From Algoriphagus sp. NG3 (GTDB taxonomy: Bacteria; Bacteroidota; Bacteroidia; Cytophagales; Cyclobacteriaceae), in assembly GCF_034119865.1 (NCBI RefSeq), contig NZ_CP139421.1, positions 682,001 through 746,000 on the forward strand: a DNA stretch of 64,000 nucleotides, written 5' to 3'. The translations under genes were made by a program, and so were the position numbers. The notes beneath the pieces are model-generated. The model ran no database searches. It was given only the letters and a program-made list of their open reading frames with translations, and was not told the origin of the DNA. Of the stretch, positions 1 through 9,744 are shown piece by piece; position 1 is the first letter of the stretch; each line of letters opens with the position of its first letter.

Positions 1-1
1 G

Positions 2-262
2 ACCAGCTCGACATTTGATAAGCAGCTATTAAAGCAAATTCTTAATGATACCCACCCGGCTTTTTTGAAGTGGGCAATTGACAAAGTAACATGCTGGACA
101 AACCAAACTCAGACCAAGAATATATTTCATATTCACGGCACAAGCGACAGAATTTTACCTTTGAGTTTTATAAAATGTGATCAGACAGTTAAAAACGGTG
201 GACATTTAATGACACTTAACAAAGCGGACCAACTGAATAACATAATAAAACAACAAATATGA
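2..262 (+). CDS. Alpha/beta hydrolase, C-terminal part (runs in from the left edge)
   Basis: The frame is open from base 2, so the gene starts before the window; the TTG at 65 is an internal codon. The visible 86 residues contain a strand-turn of the type IFHIHGTSDRILP followed by VKNGGHLMTL. These match the acid-loop Asp and the catalytic His region near the C-terminus of alpha/beta hydrolases. The Asp in GTSD and the His in GGH are the probable catalytic pair; the nucleophile lies outside the window. Substrate is unknown. It is followed by a degenerate repeat tract like those flanking the cassette-type genes further right, so it may be a cassette gene itself. Confidence 0.6.
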   Translation, partial: TSSTFDKQLLKQILNDTHPAFLKWAIDKVTCWTNQTQTKNIFHIHGTSDRILPLSFIKCDQTVKNGGHLMTLNKADQLNNIIKQQI

Positions 263-311
263 CGGACGAAGGAAAAAATGGGGATATCAGTCATTTTGCA
301 AATGCGTGGGA

Positions 312-331
312 GTGCTTCTATGACCGTGAAG
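312..331 (+). repeat. Cassette-end motif, copy 1
   Basis: GTGCTTCTATGACCGTGAAG here matches 19 of 20 bases with 11301-11320. In both places it lies just downstream of an accessory gene and upstream of intergenic repeat modules. It is probably a relic of the same structured 3' site. Confidence 0.5.
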
Positions 332-390
332 TTACAAATTGACCCAGCGTCCAATGGAATTTCAAAGGTAAAGAGATGAAACTACGCCCA

Positions 391-480
391 GAAGGGGCTT
401 AAATAAGGAAACCACCAAATACCTTTAGATTCTGAAATCTTGTTGATAGTACTAATCAAGCGCCCTTTCTCTTCAGAGCC
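391..480 (+). repeat. Degenerate intergenic repeat module (R0)
   Basis: This stretch is a decayed copy of the module at 10240-10325 and 11985-12065. Shared pieces occur in the same order: GGGCTTAAAT, GGAAACC, TTCTGAAA, GATAGTA, AAGCGCCCT and CTCTTCAG. The rest of 263-656 holds no gene that I can support. Confidence 0.5.
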
Positions 481-656
481 AGTAAAAAGACAAGTCGCGC
501 TATCATCGGAATCGAAAAACATAAGAATGAATACAAAAATTCTCTACGCAAGTTGTTTTTATTCTGACACAAGTTGCCTAGCTTAAGGATGCAGTTTTCT
601 TTAGAATAGGTAAGAACTTTGTAAGTTCGTGATCTAAAAACGAGAGTATTTTCAAT

Positions 657-1640
657 ATGGCAAGGGCTGATCTTTTAGTGAAATTGGTAAAAGCGGGTTC
701 TACGGGCGATTCAGGCCTATTTCGTAGGGTGGCTGAATCTATTATTGCCGAAGAAAAAAGCAAGCAACACCATGTACTGGCAAGTCAGTTAGAAGACGTT
801 CTTACTAGTCAGGATTTTTCATCCTCCCGAAATTCACGGAACGCCAACCCTCCTTTAATCCAGAAATTCGAAAACTTCCTATTTCGCATACATCCCGAGA
901 AGAATCTGAATGATTTGATCCTAGAGGATGGCAATAGAATGAAAATGGATGAGGTTATCCAGGAGCAGTTCCGTGCGGATATACTTCGGTCTTACAATCT
1001 TGAGCCAAGAAATAGAATTCTGCTCTCCGGTGCTCCTGGAAACGGGAAAACATCGCTGGCAGAAGCCCTAGCCCAATCATTAATGATTCCATTTTATGTC
1101 ATTAGATATGATGGGATCATAGGAAGTTACCTTGGAGAGACTGCTACCAGATTGAAGCAAATGTTTGATTTCGTCAGGACGCAGGAATGTGTGCTGTTTT
1201 TTGATGAGTTTGATGCAATAGGCAAGGAAAGAGGGGATCAGCATGAGACAGGCGAAATCAAGCGGGTGGTAAGCTCCTTATTGATGCAGATAGACCGTCT
1301 GCCTTCCTATGTGGTAGTCGTAGCGGCAACCAACCATCCGGAACTTTTGGACAGGGCAGTTTGGCGCAGATTCCAAGTGAAGCTGGAGCTGAATAAACCC
1401 ACCAAGCCAATGATTATTAAGTGGCTTTCAAATTTTGAATCTCAGGTTAAATACTCTTTACAGCATCCACTTCCTACCATCGCATCCCGACTGGTAGGTT
1501 TAAGTTTTTCTGAAGTGGAAGAATTCGTTTTGGACATCCAGAGGAAGTATATATTGGCGCTTCCCGAGGTGAACATTAAAAAGATCGTAGATGAGTGTTT
1601 GACATACCACACGCATCAATACGATCCAAATGGCGGATAA
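657..1640 (+). CDS. AAA family ATPase
   Basis: A 327-residue cytoplasmic AAA ATPase. The Walker A motif GAPGNGKT is at residues 125-132. Walker B ends in LFFDEFDA with D183-E184. A sensor-1 region ATNHPELLD is followed by WRRF, which supplies arginine-finger candidates. A helical segment of about 100 residues precedes the ATPase core and probably contacts a partner or target. The stop codon overlaps the next gene by 11 bases, so the two are translationally coupled; that partner is a subtilisin-like protease. The likely role is to recognise or unfold a substrate and feed or gate the protease. AAA-subtilase pairs occur in bacterial conflict islands; a defence role here is inferred from the neighbourhood. 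Confidence 0.88.
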   Translation: MARADLLVKLVKAGSTGDSGLFRRVAESIIAEEKSKQHHVLASQLEDVLTSQDFSSSRNSRNANPPLIQKFENFLFRIHPEKNLNDLILEDGNRMKMDEVIQEQFRADILRSYNLEPRNRILLSGAPGNGKTSLAEALAQSLMIPFYVIRYDGIIGSYLGETATRLKQMFDFVRTQECVLFFDEFDAIGKERGDQHETGEIKRVVSSLLMQIDRLPSYVVVVAATNHPELLDRAVWRRFQVKLELNKPTKPMIIKWLSNFESQVKYSLQHPLPTIASRLVGLSFSEVEEFVLDIQRKYILALPEVNIKKIVDECLTYHTHQYDPNGG

Positions 1641-4230
1641 GAAACCACTTTTAATTTTTCCAAAACCCGGAGTTGCAGCTAGAGAGCCTAGACCATCAGG
1701 TCGTTCTGATATACATCTTCCTGATTACGAAAGACAAAAGGAAAGAATAGGGAGGCGTTGGCAAACTCTAAAAGACTCCTTCGAAAAAGAAGCAGTTAGT
1801 CTATCACTTAAGCCAGAAGGATTTTTTACTGAGTATATCGTAGTATTTGAGATTGCAGATTCTATTGATGAATTTTATAAAGCCATTGCCAAGATTCCTG
1901 GCATGTTCTTTCTAAAGGAACTATTGGAAGAATTTGACCCTGACGAGGATTTTTATAAAGGAGAGCATAAATCTTACCCAGGTCGGATATTTGTATCCAT
2001 GGTCAACAAAAAATCCATCGATGAAATTATTAGGCTTTGGGACATTTTTGATAAGGACAGAGATGCTGCTTTTGATTCTGGATTAGCCAAGTTCAAAGAT
2101 TTATTCAAAAAGTTGAATAAGGTCAGACATTATTCTGTAGAAGATAGATTAGCCGATACTGGAATGCCCCAATACCTGGAAGAAATAAGAGAAATGGGGC
2201 AGGAAAATGTACGGTTTGAAGTAGAATTTGCCTATCCTGCCAGCCAGGAAAGAAGAGATAGAGCTTTTGGAGAATTTCAAGCTTTAATCGCTGAGGTTGG
2301 AGGAGAAATTATTTCAGGTTCTAAAGTTGATCTTAGAGCCATAAGGTATTTTGCCTGCTTGGCAGATGCTCCTATTTCAGCATTTGTAGAGCTGACTAAC
2401 CAAACCAATGTTAGATTTTTAAAAGCCTCCCATGTATTGTATTTCAGGCCCCCCGGACAGGCAAAAGTTTCGAAAGAATCGAATGAAACAATCGAGCTTG
2501 ATACAGAATTTAAAGTAGATGAACCTTTTGGTGATCCCCTATTGGCAGTATTTGATGGCTTGCCTTTAGAAAATCATGAACTGCTTCAAGGAAGAATCAT
2601 AGTGGATGATCCAGATGAGTTTGCTTCGAAATACATCGCAGGTTCTAGAATACATGGTACTGCGGTAGCCTCTACCATTTGTCATGGGGATTTGAATGGT
2701 GAAAAACAATCACTGGTTCGCCCCATCTACGCGAGACCGCTGATGCATTATAATGGATTTGGTCACGAAGAATTCCCTCAGGATAGATTGCTTATTGATT
2801 TGTTGCATAGTGCCATTGTCCGGATGGTCAAAGGGAAACATCAAGAACCGGCTGTGGCGAAAAGGGTCAAAGTTGTAAATCTTTCACTAGGAGATAGTTT
2901 TCGTCCTTTTAGGAAGGAAATGAGTTCGTGGGCAAAACTTTTGGATTGGGCAGCCTACGAATTTAACCTTCTTTTTATCGTGAGCGCAGGTAACTTTGGT
3001 GAACAGATTGAGTTCACCATCGATCCTGCAGAATTTAAGAATCCTATTTCGGAGGAAGGTAAAAAGTCTTTTTTGGATCAAATGCTGAGACAGGATTTCA
3101 ATCGGAAAATTCTTTCACCTGCTGAATCCATAAACTCACTTACAGTAGGAGCTTTAAACAGGGACGCTGCCGAGATAGACCCCAATCACCCTATGTTCTT
3201 TGCAAGGATTAATTTGACTGCTGATCATGGATATTTGGCTCCTTATTCCCGGTTTGGCTGGGGAATGAATGGAGCAGTAAAGCCAGATATTCTGATGCCC
3301 GGTGGAAGGGCGTTTTTAAGAAGAAGGCCAGGAGACCGAAGTGAGGATCATGTAAATCTTATGTTTGAGCCAGGAGGTTATAAAGAGCCACCAGGAATTC
3401 TGGTTGCTTCCCCAGGCTCGTCGGGTCAGACCAATCATGTTTCCCATCAGTTTGGGACTACTTTTTCCGCTGCTCAGACTACACATTTGGCAGGAAATTT
3501 AATGGAGATCTTGCTTCAATTAAACCAAGAGTCCAGCATAGATCAACAAATAGACGAATCTTTTTTTCCAGTTCTGGTCAAGGCGCTGATTGCTCATGGA
3601 GCAGATCTGGGAGAGAACTATAGCCTCTTTCGGGAACTGATTCGTGAGTTTCCATCTGTAGATCCTAAGCAAATTAGAGCTCGTACAGCAGCTTATACTG
3701 GCTATGGAGAGGTGAATGCACCACGAGTGCTTTATTGCACCGCGCACCGGGTGACCTTAATCGGTGTAGGTAAACTGTTTTGGGAAGATAAAGAAAATGC
3801 ACATGTGTTTAAGTTCCCATTACCTGTTTCTATCTCTTCTCAGGTGATTCCAAAAACACTCGTTACCACCTTAGCTTGGTTTACTCCCTGTAATGTTTGG
3901 TCTAATAAATACCGTATAGCCCACCTTTACTTATCCAATTTTAAGAATAACGAGGATCTCACTATGGAGGAGGGAATGTACGACTTCAGGAAAACAAGTA
4001 AAGGGACACTTCAGCACCAGGTTTATTCAGGGGATAGAGCTGACACTTTCATCGAAGATGGTTTTTTGATTGTAAAAGTAAACTGCCGCAAAGATGCTTC
4101 CGATTCAGAGATAAAGGCATGGCGAAGAATTAATTACGGCCTGGCAGTCACGCTTGAAATTCCCGAAACTGTAGAAGTAGATATCTATGAAGAAATCAAA
4201 GCCGCTATTCAAACCCAGGTTAGAACTTAA
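1630..4230 (+). CDS. Subtilisin-like (S8) serine protease
   Basis: An 866-residue protein without a signal peptide. Residues 1-290 are an unassigned N-terminal region. A divergent S8 peptidase domain follows, with candidate catalytic Asp309 (VFDGLP), His342 (RIHGTAVAS), oxyanion Asn455 (VSAGNFG) and Ser613 (GTTFSAAQ), in the canonical order. About 200 C-terminal residues look beta-rich. The ATG at 1630 lies inside the upstream AAA ATPase gene. Lack of an export signal together with coupling to a AAA ATPase points to an intracellular, regulated protease. KAP NTPase begins 8 bases downstream, so the three genes form one operon. The target is unknown. Confidence 0.88.
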   Translation: MADKKPLLIFPKPGVAAREPRPSGRSDIHLPDYERQKERIGRRWQTLKDSFEKEAVSLSLKPEGFFTEYIVVFEIADSIDEFYKAIAKIPGMFFLKELLEEFDPDEDFYKGEHKSYPGRIFVSMVNKKSIDEIIRLWDIFDKDRDAAFDSGLAKFKDLFKKLNKVRHYSVEDRLADTGMPQYLEEIREMGQENVRFEVEFAYPASQERRDRAFGEFQALIAEVGGEIISGSKVDLRAIRYFACLADAPISAFVELTNQTNVRFLKASHVLYFRPPGQAKVSKESNETIELDTEFKVDEPFGDPLLAVFDGLPLENHELLQGRIIVDDPDEFASKYIAGSRIHGTAVASTICHGDLNGEKQSLVRPIYARPLMHYNGFGHEEFPQDRLLIDLLHSAIVRMVKGKHQEPAVAKRVKVVNLSLGDSFRPFRKEMSSWAKLLDWAAYEFNLLFIVSAGNFGEQIEFTIDPAEFKNPISEEGKKSFLDQMLRQDFNRKILSPAESINSLTVGALNRDAAEIDPNHPMFFARINLTADHGYLAPYSRFGWGMNGAVKPDILMPGGRAFLRRRPGDRSEDHVNLMFEPGGYKEPPGILVASPGSSGQTNHVSHQFGTTFSAAQTTHLAGNLMEILLQLNQESSIDQQIDESFFPVLVKALIAHGADLGENYSLFRELIREFPSVDPKQIRARTAAYTGYGEVNAPRVLYCTAHRVTLIGVGKLFWEDKENAHVFKFPLPVSISSQVIPKTLVTTLAWFTPCNVWSNKYRIAHLYLSNFKNNEDLTMEEGMYDFRKTSKGTLQHQVYSGDRADTFIEDGFLIVKVNCRKDASDSEIKAWRRINYGLAVTLEIPETVEVDIYEEIKAAIQTQVRT

Positions 4231-4238
4231 TATTAGAA

Positions 4239-6404
4239 ATGATCAAAACAGACCTCCCAGTTTCGAAGAGAGAAGATGATGCCTTTCAGAGATATCCTTA
4301 TGCTAATCGAATAGCAACAGTAATAAAGGAATATGAAAAGTCCGACTCATTCGTGGTCGGAGTCTATGGGAAATGGGGTGAGGGGAAAACTTCTGTTTTA
4401 AATTTTATAAAGGGAGAACTCAACCTAGATTCAAATATAGTTGTGATTAATTTCAATCCTTGGCTTTTTAGGGATGAAGATCAATTGTTGAAAACATTTT
4501 TTTCTGTTCTAGCAAATGGGTTGAATGTTTCCATTGAAGGAAAAAAAGAAAAAATAGGTAAGAAGCTTTTAGATTACGCAGATGCAATTGGGGCTGCAGG
4601 TTCTTTGGTTGGTGTTTCTGGGGTAAAAGGATTTCTCCAGCATCTTGGTAATAAGTTTTCAACTATTTCCATTGAAGATTATAAGGGAAAAATCAATCAA
4701 GGACTGGAAAATTCAGGAAAGAGAGTGGTGGTAGTAATGGATGATATTGACCGGCTGAGTAATTCAGAAGTTCAGAGTATTTTCAGACTAGTCAAACTGG
4801 TCGCAGATTTTAAAAACACTGCATATTTACTCTCCTTCGATGATGAATTGGTTGCATCGGCATTGGATTCCCTTTATTCTAAGGGTGGGTATGATTATCT
4901 TGAAAAAATAATTCAACTTCCTTTACCCTTACCTAGGGCGCAGCTTTCTGCAGTTCGCAGTTATTCTCTTTCAAATATTTTGAATGAGTTTAAGTCACAC
5001 AGTATCGAACTGGAAGAGTCTGAAATGGATAGATTTATTCCTGCTTTTGATCAGTATTTATTGAGTTTTATTTCAACTCCAAGAGTTGCTGTTAGATATG
5101 CAAACTCTATCTCATTTGCTTTACCCCTTTTAAAGGGAGAAGTAAATATTGTTGATCTTGTTTTTATTGAAGGGGTAAAAGTGATTTTCCCAAGGCTTTA
5201 TGATTTTATAAAGTATAATGGCACATTTTTTACTAAGACGTATAATTCGCATAGTTTCTCAAGAGGAAAAGAAGTTCAAACACAGGAAGAGGCAAAAAAA
5301 CATGTTGAGGATCATCTAGAATTGTATCCCACTTTAATTAGGGAGAGATTGCAAAGGTATTTGAAAGTGGTTTTCCCCCAGTTGACTATCCTTTTTGATA
5401 ATGATGCCATTTCTGATTACGAAACAAAAGACTGGTACGCTAAAAAGAGAATTTGTTCAGCTAGATATTTTGATAGGTATTTTACCTATGTTGTTTTAGA
5501 AGGAGAAGTCTCAGATGTTTCGTTCGATGGTATTTTGGATCAGATCAAAGAAATGGACTTCCTAAATAAAAGAGATGACCTAGTTCAGTTGATCTCTGAA
5601 ATGGATAAAGCCGAGGTAGCCTTGAAGATTCAATTATTGGAAGATTCTTTTACTAAAGACCAAAAGAAATATCTAGCGTTAAATCTGAGTTTGATTGGCG
5701 ATATTTTTCCTGAAATAGATTCTGGAGGTTTTAGAATCATGGCTCCTTTTCAACAGATCGCCTATTTTATACAGAAATGTGTGGAAGATCAAGGGCCAGA
5801 AAACAGAGTTTTGCTGGCGGTTGAATTGATGAAAAGAGCTACTCCTTTGAATTTTGCATTTGAAATATGGAGAATCATACACCCTAAAAGTGATGGTGGC
5901 TCACGACCGAATATTTTTACTGACTCTGATTTTAGACAAGTCTCAAAGGTGCTTTATGAAAGATGCAGAAACGAGCTGAGTTTAGACCAATTATATGAAT
6001 CTATAGAAGATCCACATTTTAGGTATTTGTTAGAAATTGGTTCTCAAGTGAATCCCATAGGTATTAAAAATGAGATAAAAGACTGGTTGCAATCTAATGA
6101 TGAGAATTTTATCAAACTTCTATATGCCTTTAGCCAGACAACTCATTCATTTGGAGGAAGCAAGAAAGGAAGAAATACATATAAATCGAATTTCAGTGAG
6201 GCATTTTATAACTTGCTGAAGAATGTCGTAGACATCGATTTTTTCTATTCCATGTCGGTAGAATTATTTGGAGATCAATCTGATTTCGAACCTACTTCAG
6301 ATCGTGATGCACTTACAGATGAACAGTTGGTAGGTTGGTTTCAGAGGGTTCATTTGGATAAGAATATTGGAGAGCTTAATCAGGATGATATTTCAAATGA
6401 TTGA
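4239..6404 (+). CDS. KAP family P-loop NTPase
   Basis: A 721-residue protein with an N-terminal KAP-type NTPase domain. Walker A GKWGEGKT is at residues 44-51. A KAP-typical INFNPWLF strand follows. Walker B is VVVVMDDIDRL, with D168-D169 and D171-R172. The C-terminal half is helical and I do not recognise it. I see no clear pair of transmembrane helices inserted in the KAP domain, so it is probably the soluble type. KAP NTPases are repeatedly found in anti-phage and abortive-infection contexts. The 8-base gap to the protease gene makes co-transcription very likely. It may act as the sensor or signalling ATPase of a three-gene system; this is inference. Confidence 0.85.
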   Translation: MIKTDLPVSKREDDAFQRYPYANRIATVIKEYEKSDSFVVGVYGKWGEGKTSVLNFIKGELNLDSNIVVINFNPWLFRDEDQLLKTFFSVLANGLNVSIEGKKEKIGKKLLDYADAIGAAGSLVGVSGVKGFLQHLGNKFSTISIEDYKGKINQGLENSGKRVVVVMDDIDRLSNSEVQSIFRLVKLVADFKNTAYLLSFDDELVASALDSLYSKGGYDYLEKIIQLPLPLPRAQLSAVRSYSLSNILNEFKSHSIELEESEMDRFIPAFDQYLLSFISTPRVAVRYANSISFALPLLKGEVNIVDLVFIEGVKVIFPRLYDFIKYNGTFFTKTYNSHSFSRGKEVQTQEEAKKHVEDHLELYPTLIRERLQRYLKVVFPQLTILFDNDAISDYETKDWYAKKRICSARYFDRYFTYVVLEGEVSDVSFDGILDQIKEMDFLNKRDDLVQLISEMDKAEVALKIQLLEDSFTKDQKKYLALNLSLIGDIFPEIDSGGFRIMAPFQQIAYFIQKCVEDQGPENRVLLAVELMKRATPLNFAFEIWRIIHPKSDGGSRPNIFTDSDFRQVSKVLYERCRNELSLDQLYESIEDPHFRYLLEIGSQVNPIGIKNEIKDWLQSNDENFIKLLYAFSQTTHSFGGSKKGRNTYKSNFSEAFYNLLKNVVDIDFFYSMSVELFGDQSDFEPTSDRDALTDEQLVGWFQRVHLDKNIGELNQDDISND

Positions 6405-6459
6405 GAGTATGGAAAAGATGGTTAAAGTCAAGTGATTACAAAATTCATCCTACTCAGAT

Positions 6460-6477
6460 GATAATACCTTTATTATC
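6460..6477 (+). terminator. Hairpin after the AAA-S8-KAP operon
   Basis: A perfect 7-bp stem GATAATA / TATTATC with a CCTT loop lies 56 bases after the KAP stop codon. There is no U-tract, so termination would be weak and the next gene could be read through. Confidence 0.35.
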
Positions 6478-6534
6478 AAATGCATGGGTAACTTTATGTC
6501 ATTCCATTTGTTAGTAAAATAAAAATTATAGTAT

Positions 6535-7470
6535 ATGAAGCCTTCAGATTTTTGGAAGAATTTCAATCTAGGGGAGGAGCTCCAAATATCAGGAGCTTTT
6601 CTATACAATTCTTTATTTCATCTTAGTGGAACGAGAAATTTTCATAAGGAATTTGAATGTTTCGAAGTTCTTTATAATGCTGCAGTAGGAATTGAAAGAC
6701 TTCAGAAAGTCGCCATTATTTTAAGTGATCATAATGATACTCTTGATCAAAGCAGGTTTGAAGATGCCCTTAAAACACATGATCATTTTAAATTGATGCA
6801 GCGAATAAGGAAGTTTTCCAATTTCAATCTGGGGCCAGACCATAATAGACTTCTTCATTTGTTAGCAGATTTTTACAAGGTTTATAGGTATAAAAGATTT
6901 GAGATTTCTTCTGTTTTGGACTATAATGATGAAAGGTATATCCTTTCACAATTCATTAGCGTAGGCCTTAAAATGAAAATTACCTATGAAGGGTTTTATC
7001 CAGATCCAATCACTGACCAGATGCGTCGGTATTTTGGAAAGGCATTAATAAAAGTTTCAGAAATTTTGTTTGATATAATTCAAGAAATTTCAAGAAATCT
7101 TAATTTATATACTACTGAAATTGAATCCTCTTCAAAGGCTTATAGGATTTTTCTCCAAAAGGAATTCACATTTGAAAATGAACTGAACTTTAAAAAAGAA
7201 ATCCTTATTTATCTCCTTTCCTTAGAAAATACGGAACCTGTATTGAGTTACTTAAAGCAAATGAAACCCATAGAACTGGACGGGTCAATGGGTGATTACA
7301 TTGAATTCCTTTTAAATAGTAGTAAAGATCCAAGTTTAATCGATGAGTTACATAGCCGATATGATGACATGGAAACCAAAGAAAAGAGAGATAGAATAGA
7401 ATTGTTAAAAATAATTGGAGAAAATTTTAACTATATAGATTTTGACGAAGAGGGATATAATGATTTTTAA
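6535..7470 (+). CDS. Helical hypothetical protein, possibly HEPN-like
   Basis: A 311-residue, mostly helical, soluble protein with no firm family assignment. The segment YNAAVGIERLQKVAIIL followed about 25 residues later by KTHDHFKLM recalls the paired helices of HEPN-type proteins (ER-x-K helix, then a GHDL-like turn). I do not see an unambiguous R-x4-6-H ribonuclease motif; several Arg and His lie near HNRLLHLLADFYKVYRYKRF. It follows the KAP gene by 130 bases on the same strand and may be a fourth component. The 3' end lies 18 bases from the target duplication of an insertion sequence, which appears to have spared the gene. Confidence 0.6.
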   Translation: MKPSDFWKNFNLGEELQISGAFLYNSLFHLSGTRNFHKEFECFEVLYNAAVGIERLQKVAIILSDHNDTLDQSRFEDALKTHDHFKLMQRIRKFSNFNLGPDHNRLLHLLADFYKVYRYKRFEISSVLDYNDERYILSQFISVGLKMKITYEGFYPDPITDQMRRYFGKALIKVSEILFDIIQEISRNLNLYTTEIESSSKAYRIFLQKEFTFENELNFKKEILIYLLSLENTEPVLSYLKQMKPIELDGSMGDYIEFLLNSSKDPSLIDELHSRYDDMETKEKRDRIELLKIIGENFNYIDFDEEGYNDF

Positions 7471-7540
7471 CCTTTTGGATATTCCGGAGTATGCTGGGTT
7501 CTTCGTCAATTTTGGTGAAAGAATATTAATAAAATACACA

Positions 7541-8008
7541 TTATTCCACTATAGTGACCCCACTCCCTTTTTTGAATCCCAGCCCCATTTTTTCGATTAA
7601 TTTATAGGACTGGCTGGGTTTGTAATCTACCTCAAACTGTTCTTTTATTACTTTAAGAATACCGGGGCCTGACCAATTTTTGGCATTAATCCCGTAATCC
7701 TCCGGTGATTTCTCCAGAACTATGCTTCTGATTTTATCCATCTGCTGGTCTGTAAGGTAGGACTTCCTCCCTCTTCCTGACCTGTTTTCCAGTCCTTCTA
7801 CCCCGTTTTGTTCGAAACGGTGGACCCAGTTGACCACCTGTTTGAAACTGACCCCGTACCATGACGCAACTTCCCTGCTTGAATGACCCCTGGCTACATG
7901 GTAGACCATATTCAGGCGTGTTGCCAACAGGAAGTCAGCGTTGTTTTTCAAGATTCCGGCTATTCCTTCCGGAGTCTTTCTGTTTACTTTTAAAACTGGC
8001 TTGCCCAT
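7541..8008 (-). CDS. Helix-turn-helix protein carried by the ISL3 element
   Basis: A 155-residue protein with a Helix_29/winged-HTH arrangement like the N-terminal DNA-binding half of IS630-type transposases: a HSSREVASWYGVSFKQV recognition helix, then a GRGRKSYL linker and a second helical domain. No DDE catalytic domain follows, so it is not a transposase by itself. It lies between the inverted repeats and is divergent from the transposase across a 60-base gap. It is therefore a passenger or regulator of the element. A role in repressing or aiding transposition is inference. Confidence 0.8.
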   Translation of the reverse strand: MGKPVLKVNRKTPEGIAGILKNNADFLLATRLNMVYHVARGHSSREVASWYGVSFKQVVNWVHRFEQNGVEGLENRSGRGRKSYLTDQQMDKIRSIVLEKSPEDYGINAKNWSGPGILKVIKEQFEVDYKPSQSYKLIEKMGLGFKKGSGVTIVE

Positions 8009-8068
8009 AATGTTAGGTTTAATCAGTATGAATATATAATTTATTTGTGTATTTAATAAACATAATAT

Positions 8069-9744
8069 ATGGTCATCCCTTCCTTTATTATCCCTTCAGG
8101 ACTTAGGCTCTCAAAAGCAGTTCTTATCAACCAGGATCCCAGTCTGTTGATTGCTGCTGTGTCCGCCCAGAAACGGTCTGCCTGCCCATGCTGTGGAAAA
8201 CGGAGTAAATCCATTCATGGGTTTTATGACAGATCACTCGCTGACCTGCCGGTCTCAGGCAGGGAAACCAAAGTTGTCCTGCGTGTCAGGAAGTTCTTCT
8301 GTAAGAACAGGAAATGTTCCCGAAAAGTCTTTACCGAACGGTTTGTTGATCAGATCAAGCCCTACAGCAGATGTTTTTCCAGATCAGCTGACCTGGTCAG
8401 ATCAGTGGGTACAGAGCTTGGGGGAATAAAGGTGCCGCCCTCTGTAAGGTAATCGGATACCCCATCAGTTCATCTACTGTTTTGAGGACTCTCAAAGGAA
8501 TTGGGGTTACTGTCAGAACATTGACCTCGGGAACCATTGGTGTTGACGACTGGGCCTATAAGAAAGGGAGGAATTACGGGACTATCATTGTCGACCTGAT
8601 CAATAGAGAAGTCATTGATCTGCTTCCGGACCGGGAAGCAGACACGCTTGCAGATTGGTTGAAAGCCCACCCTGAAGTCCACACCGTATCCAGAGACAGG
8701 GCAAGTGCCTATGCGCTGGGTATCAGAAACGGGGCCCCTGACGCCATTCAGGTAGCCGACAGGTTTCATCTTCTGGTCAATCTTACCGATGCCTTTAAGA
8801 GATCCCTGCGCAGGCACAGTCCGGTGATCAAAAAGTGCTTTGAAGAAATGGGATCCGGGCAGGATAGTTTACTGAAAACCGAAGAAGAGAAAGTAATAAA
8901 AGAAACGGAACCGGAGCCCGGGGATACCCCGGTCTTATCGGCCCCTATAGAGGGAGAAGCACGGATGGTGGGGAATGTCGGTCCGGATAGACAGTTTAAG
9001 TTTCAAAAAGCCAGGGAACTTCACCAAGAAGGCTATGGCATCAAAGCTATTGCCAAACAGCTCGGGGCGGGCAGGAAAACAATCAGAAAGTACCTTGCCT
9101 CTGAGTGCCTGGTCTCAAGGGAGATAAGCGGGAGCAGGCCCCTTACCAACTTTTGTGGTTTTGAATCTGAACTGATAAGGCTTAGCCAGACCAAAACCAC
9201 ATACTTAAACCTTTTCAACCACATAACGGAAAAGGGTTTTAATGGAAAGTATAGCCAGTTCTGTGAGCGGATGAATAAACTGATCAACGATGGGAAAACC
9301 GCTAAAACCAGGGAAAACATCCTGCTACCTTTGCTCAAACCGGTTAAGACCTGGTCCCTGTCAAAACTGGCATTCATCGCCTTGGCAAAGGCCGGGACTT
9401 TGAAAGAAGAAGATCAAAAATACCTGGACATATTGCTACAAAAATCACCTGAAATCAAACACAGCACTGATTTAGCCCATTCCTTCCGCCAACTGTTTGT
9501 AGCCAAAGAAGAGGGCAGTTTAACGGAGTGGATAAAAATTGCGGGCGCCGAATGTTCAGCACTTAAAGGGTTTGCAAAAGGGATAAACCAGGATTATGAG
9601 GCAGTAAACCAAGCTGTCATATCCACGATAAGCAACGGGCAAGTGGAAGGGCAGGTCAATAGACTCAAAACCATCAAAAGAAACATGTATGGCAGGGCAG
9701 GATTTGAGCTTTTGAGAAAAATAGTACTGGCCAATTCCAGCTGA
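8069..9744 (+). pseudogene. ISL3 family transposase, reading frame broken near 8425
   Basis: The first part (from ATG 8069) has the ISL3 zinc-binding region, CPCC then CKNRKC. The second part has the DDE domain: GVDDWAYKKG, SRDRASAYALG, VADRFHLLVNL and the late Glu in GQVEGQVNRLK. The two parts are in different frames. The missing link can be read in the downstream frame from 8431 (GAALCKVIGYPISSSTVLRT), giving continuous ISL3 homology. A shift of one base close to the G-run at 8420-8424 explains it. It could be a true inactivating indel, a sequencing homopolymer error or a -1 recoding site. ISL3 transposases are normally a single frame, so I call it disrupted. Confidence 0.85.
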
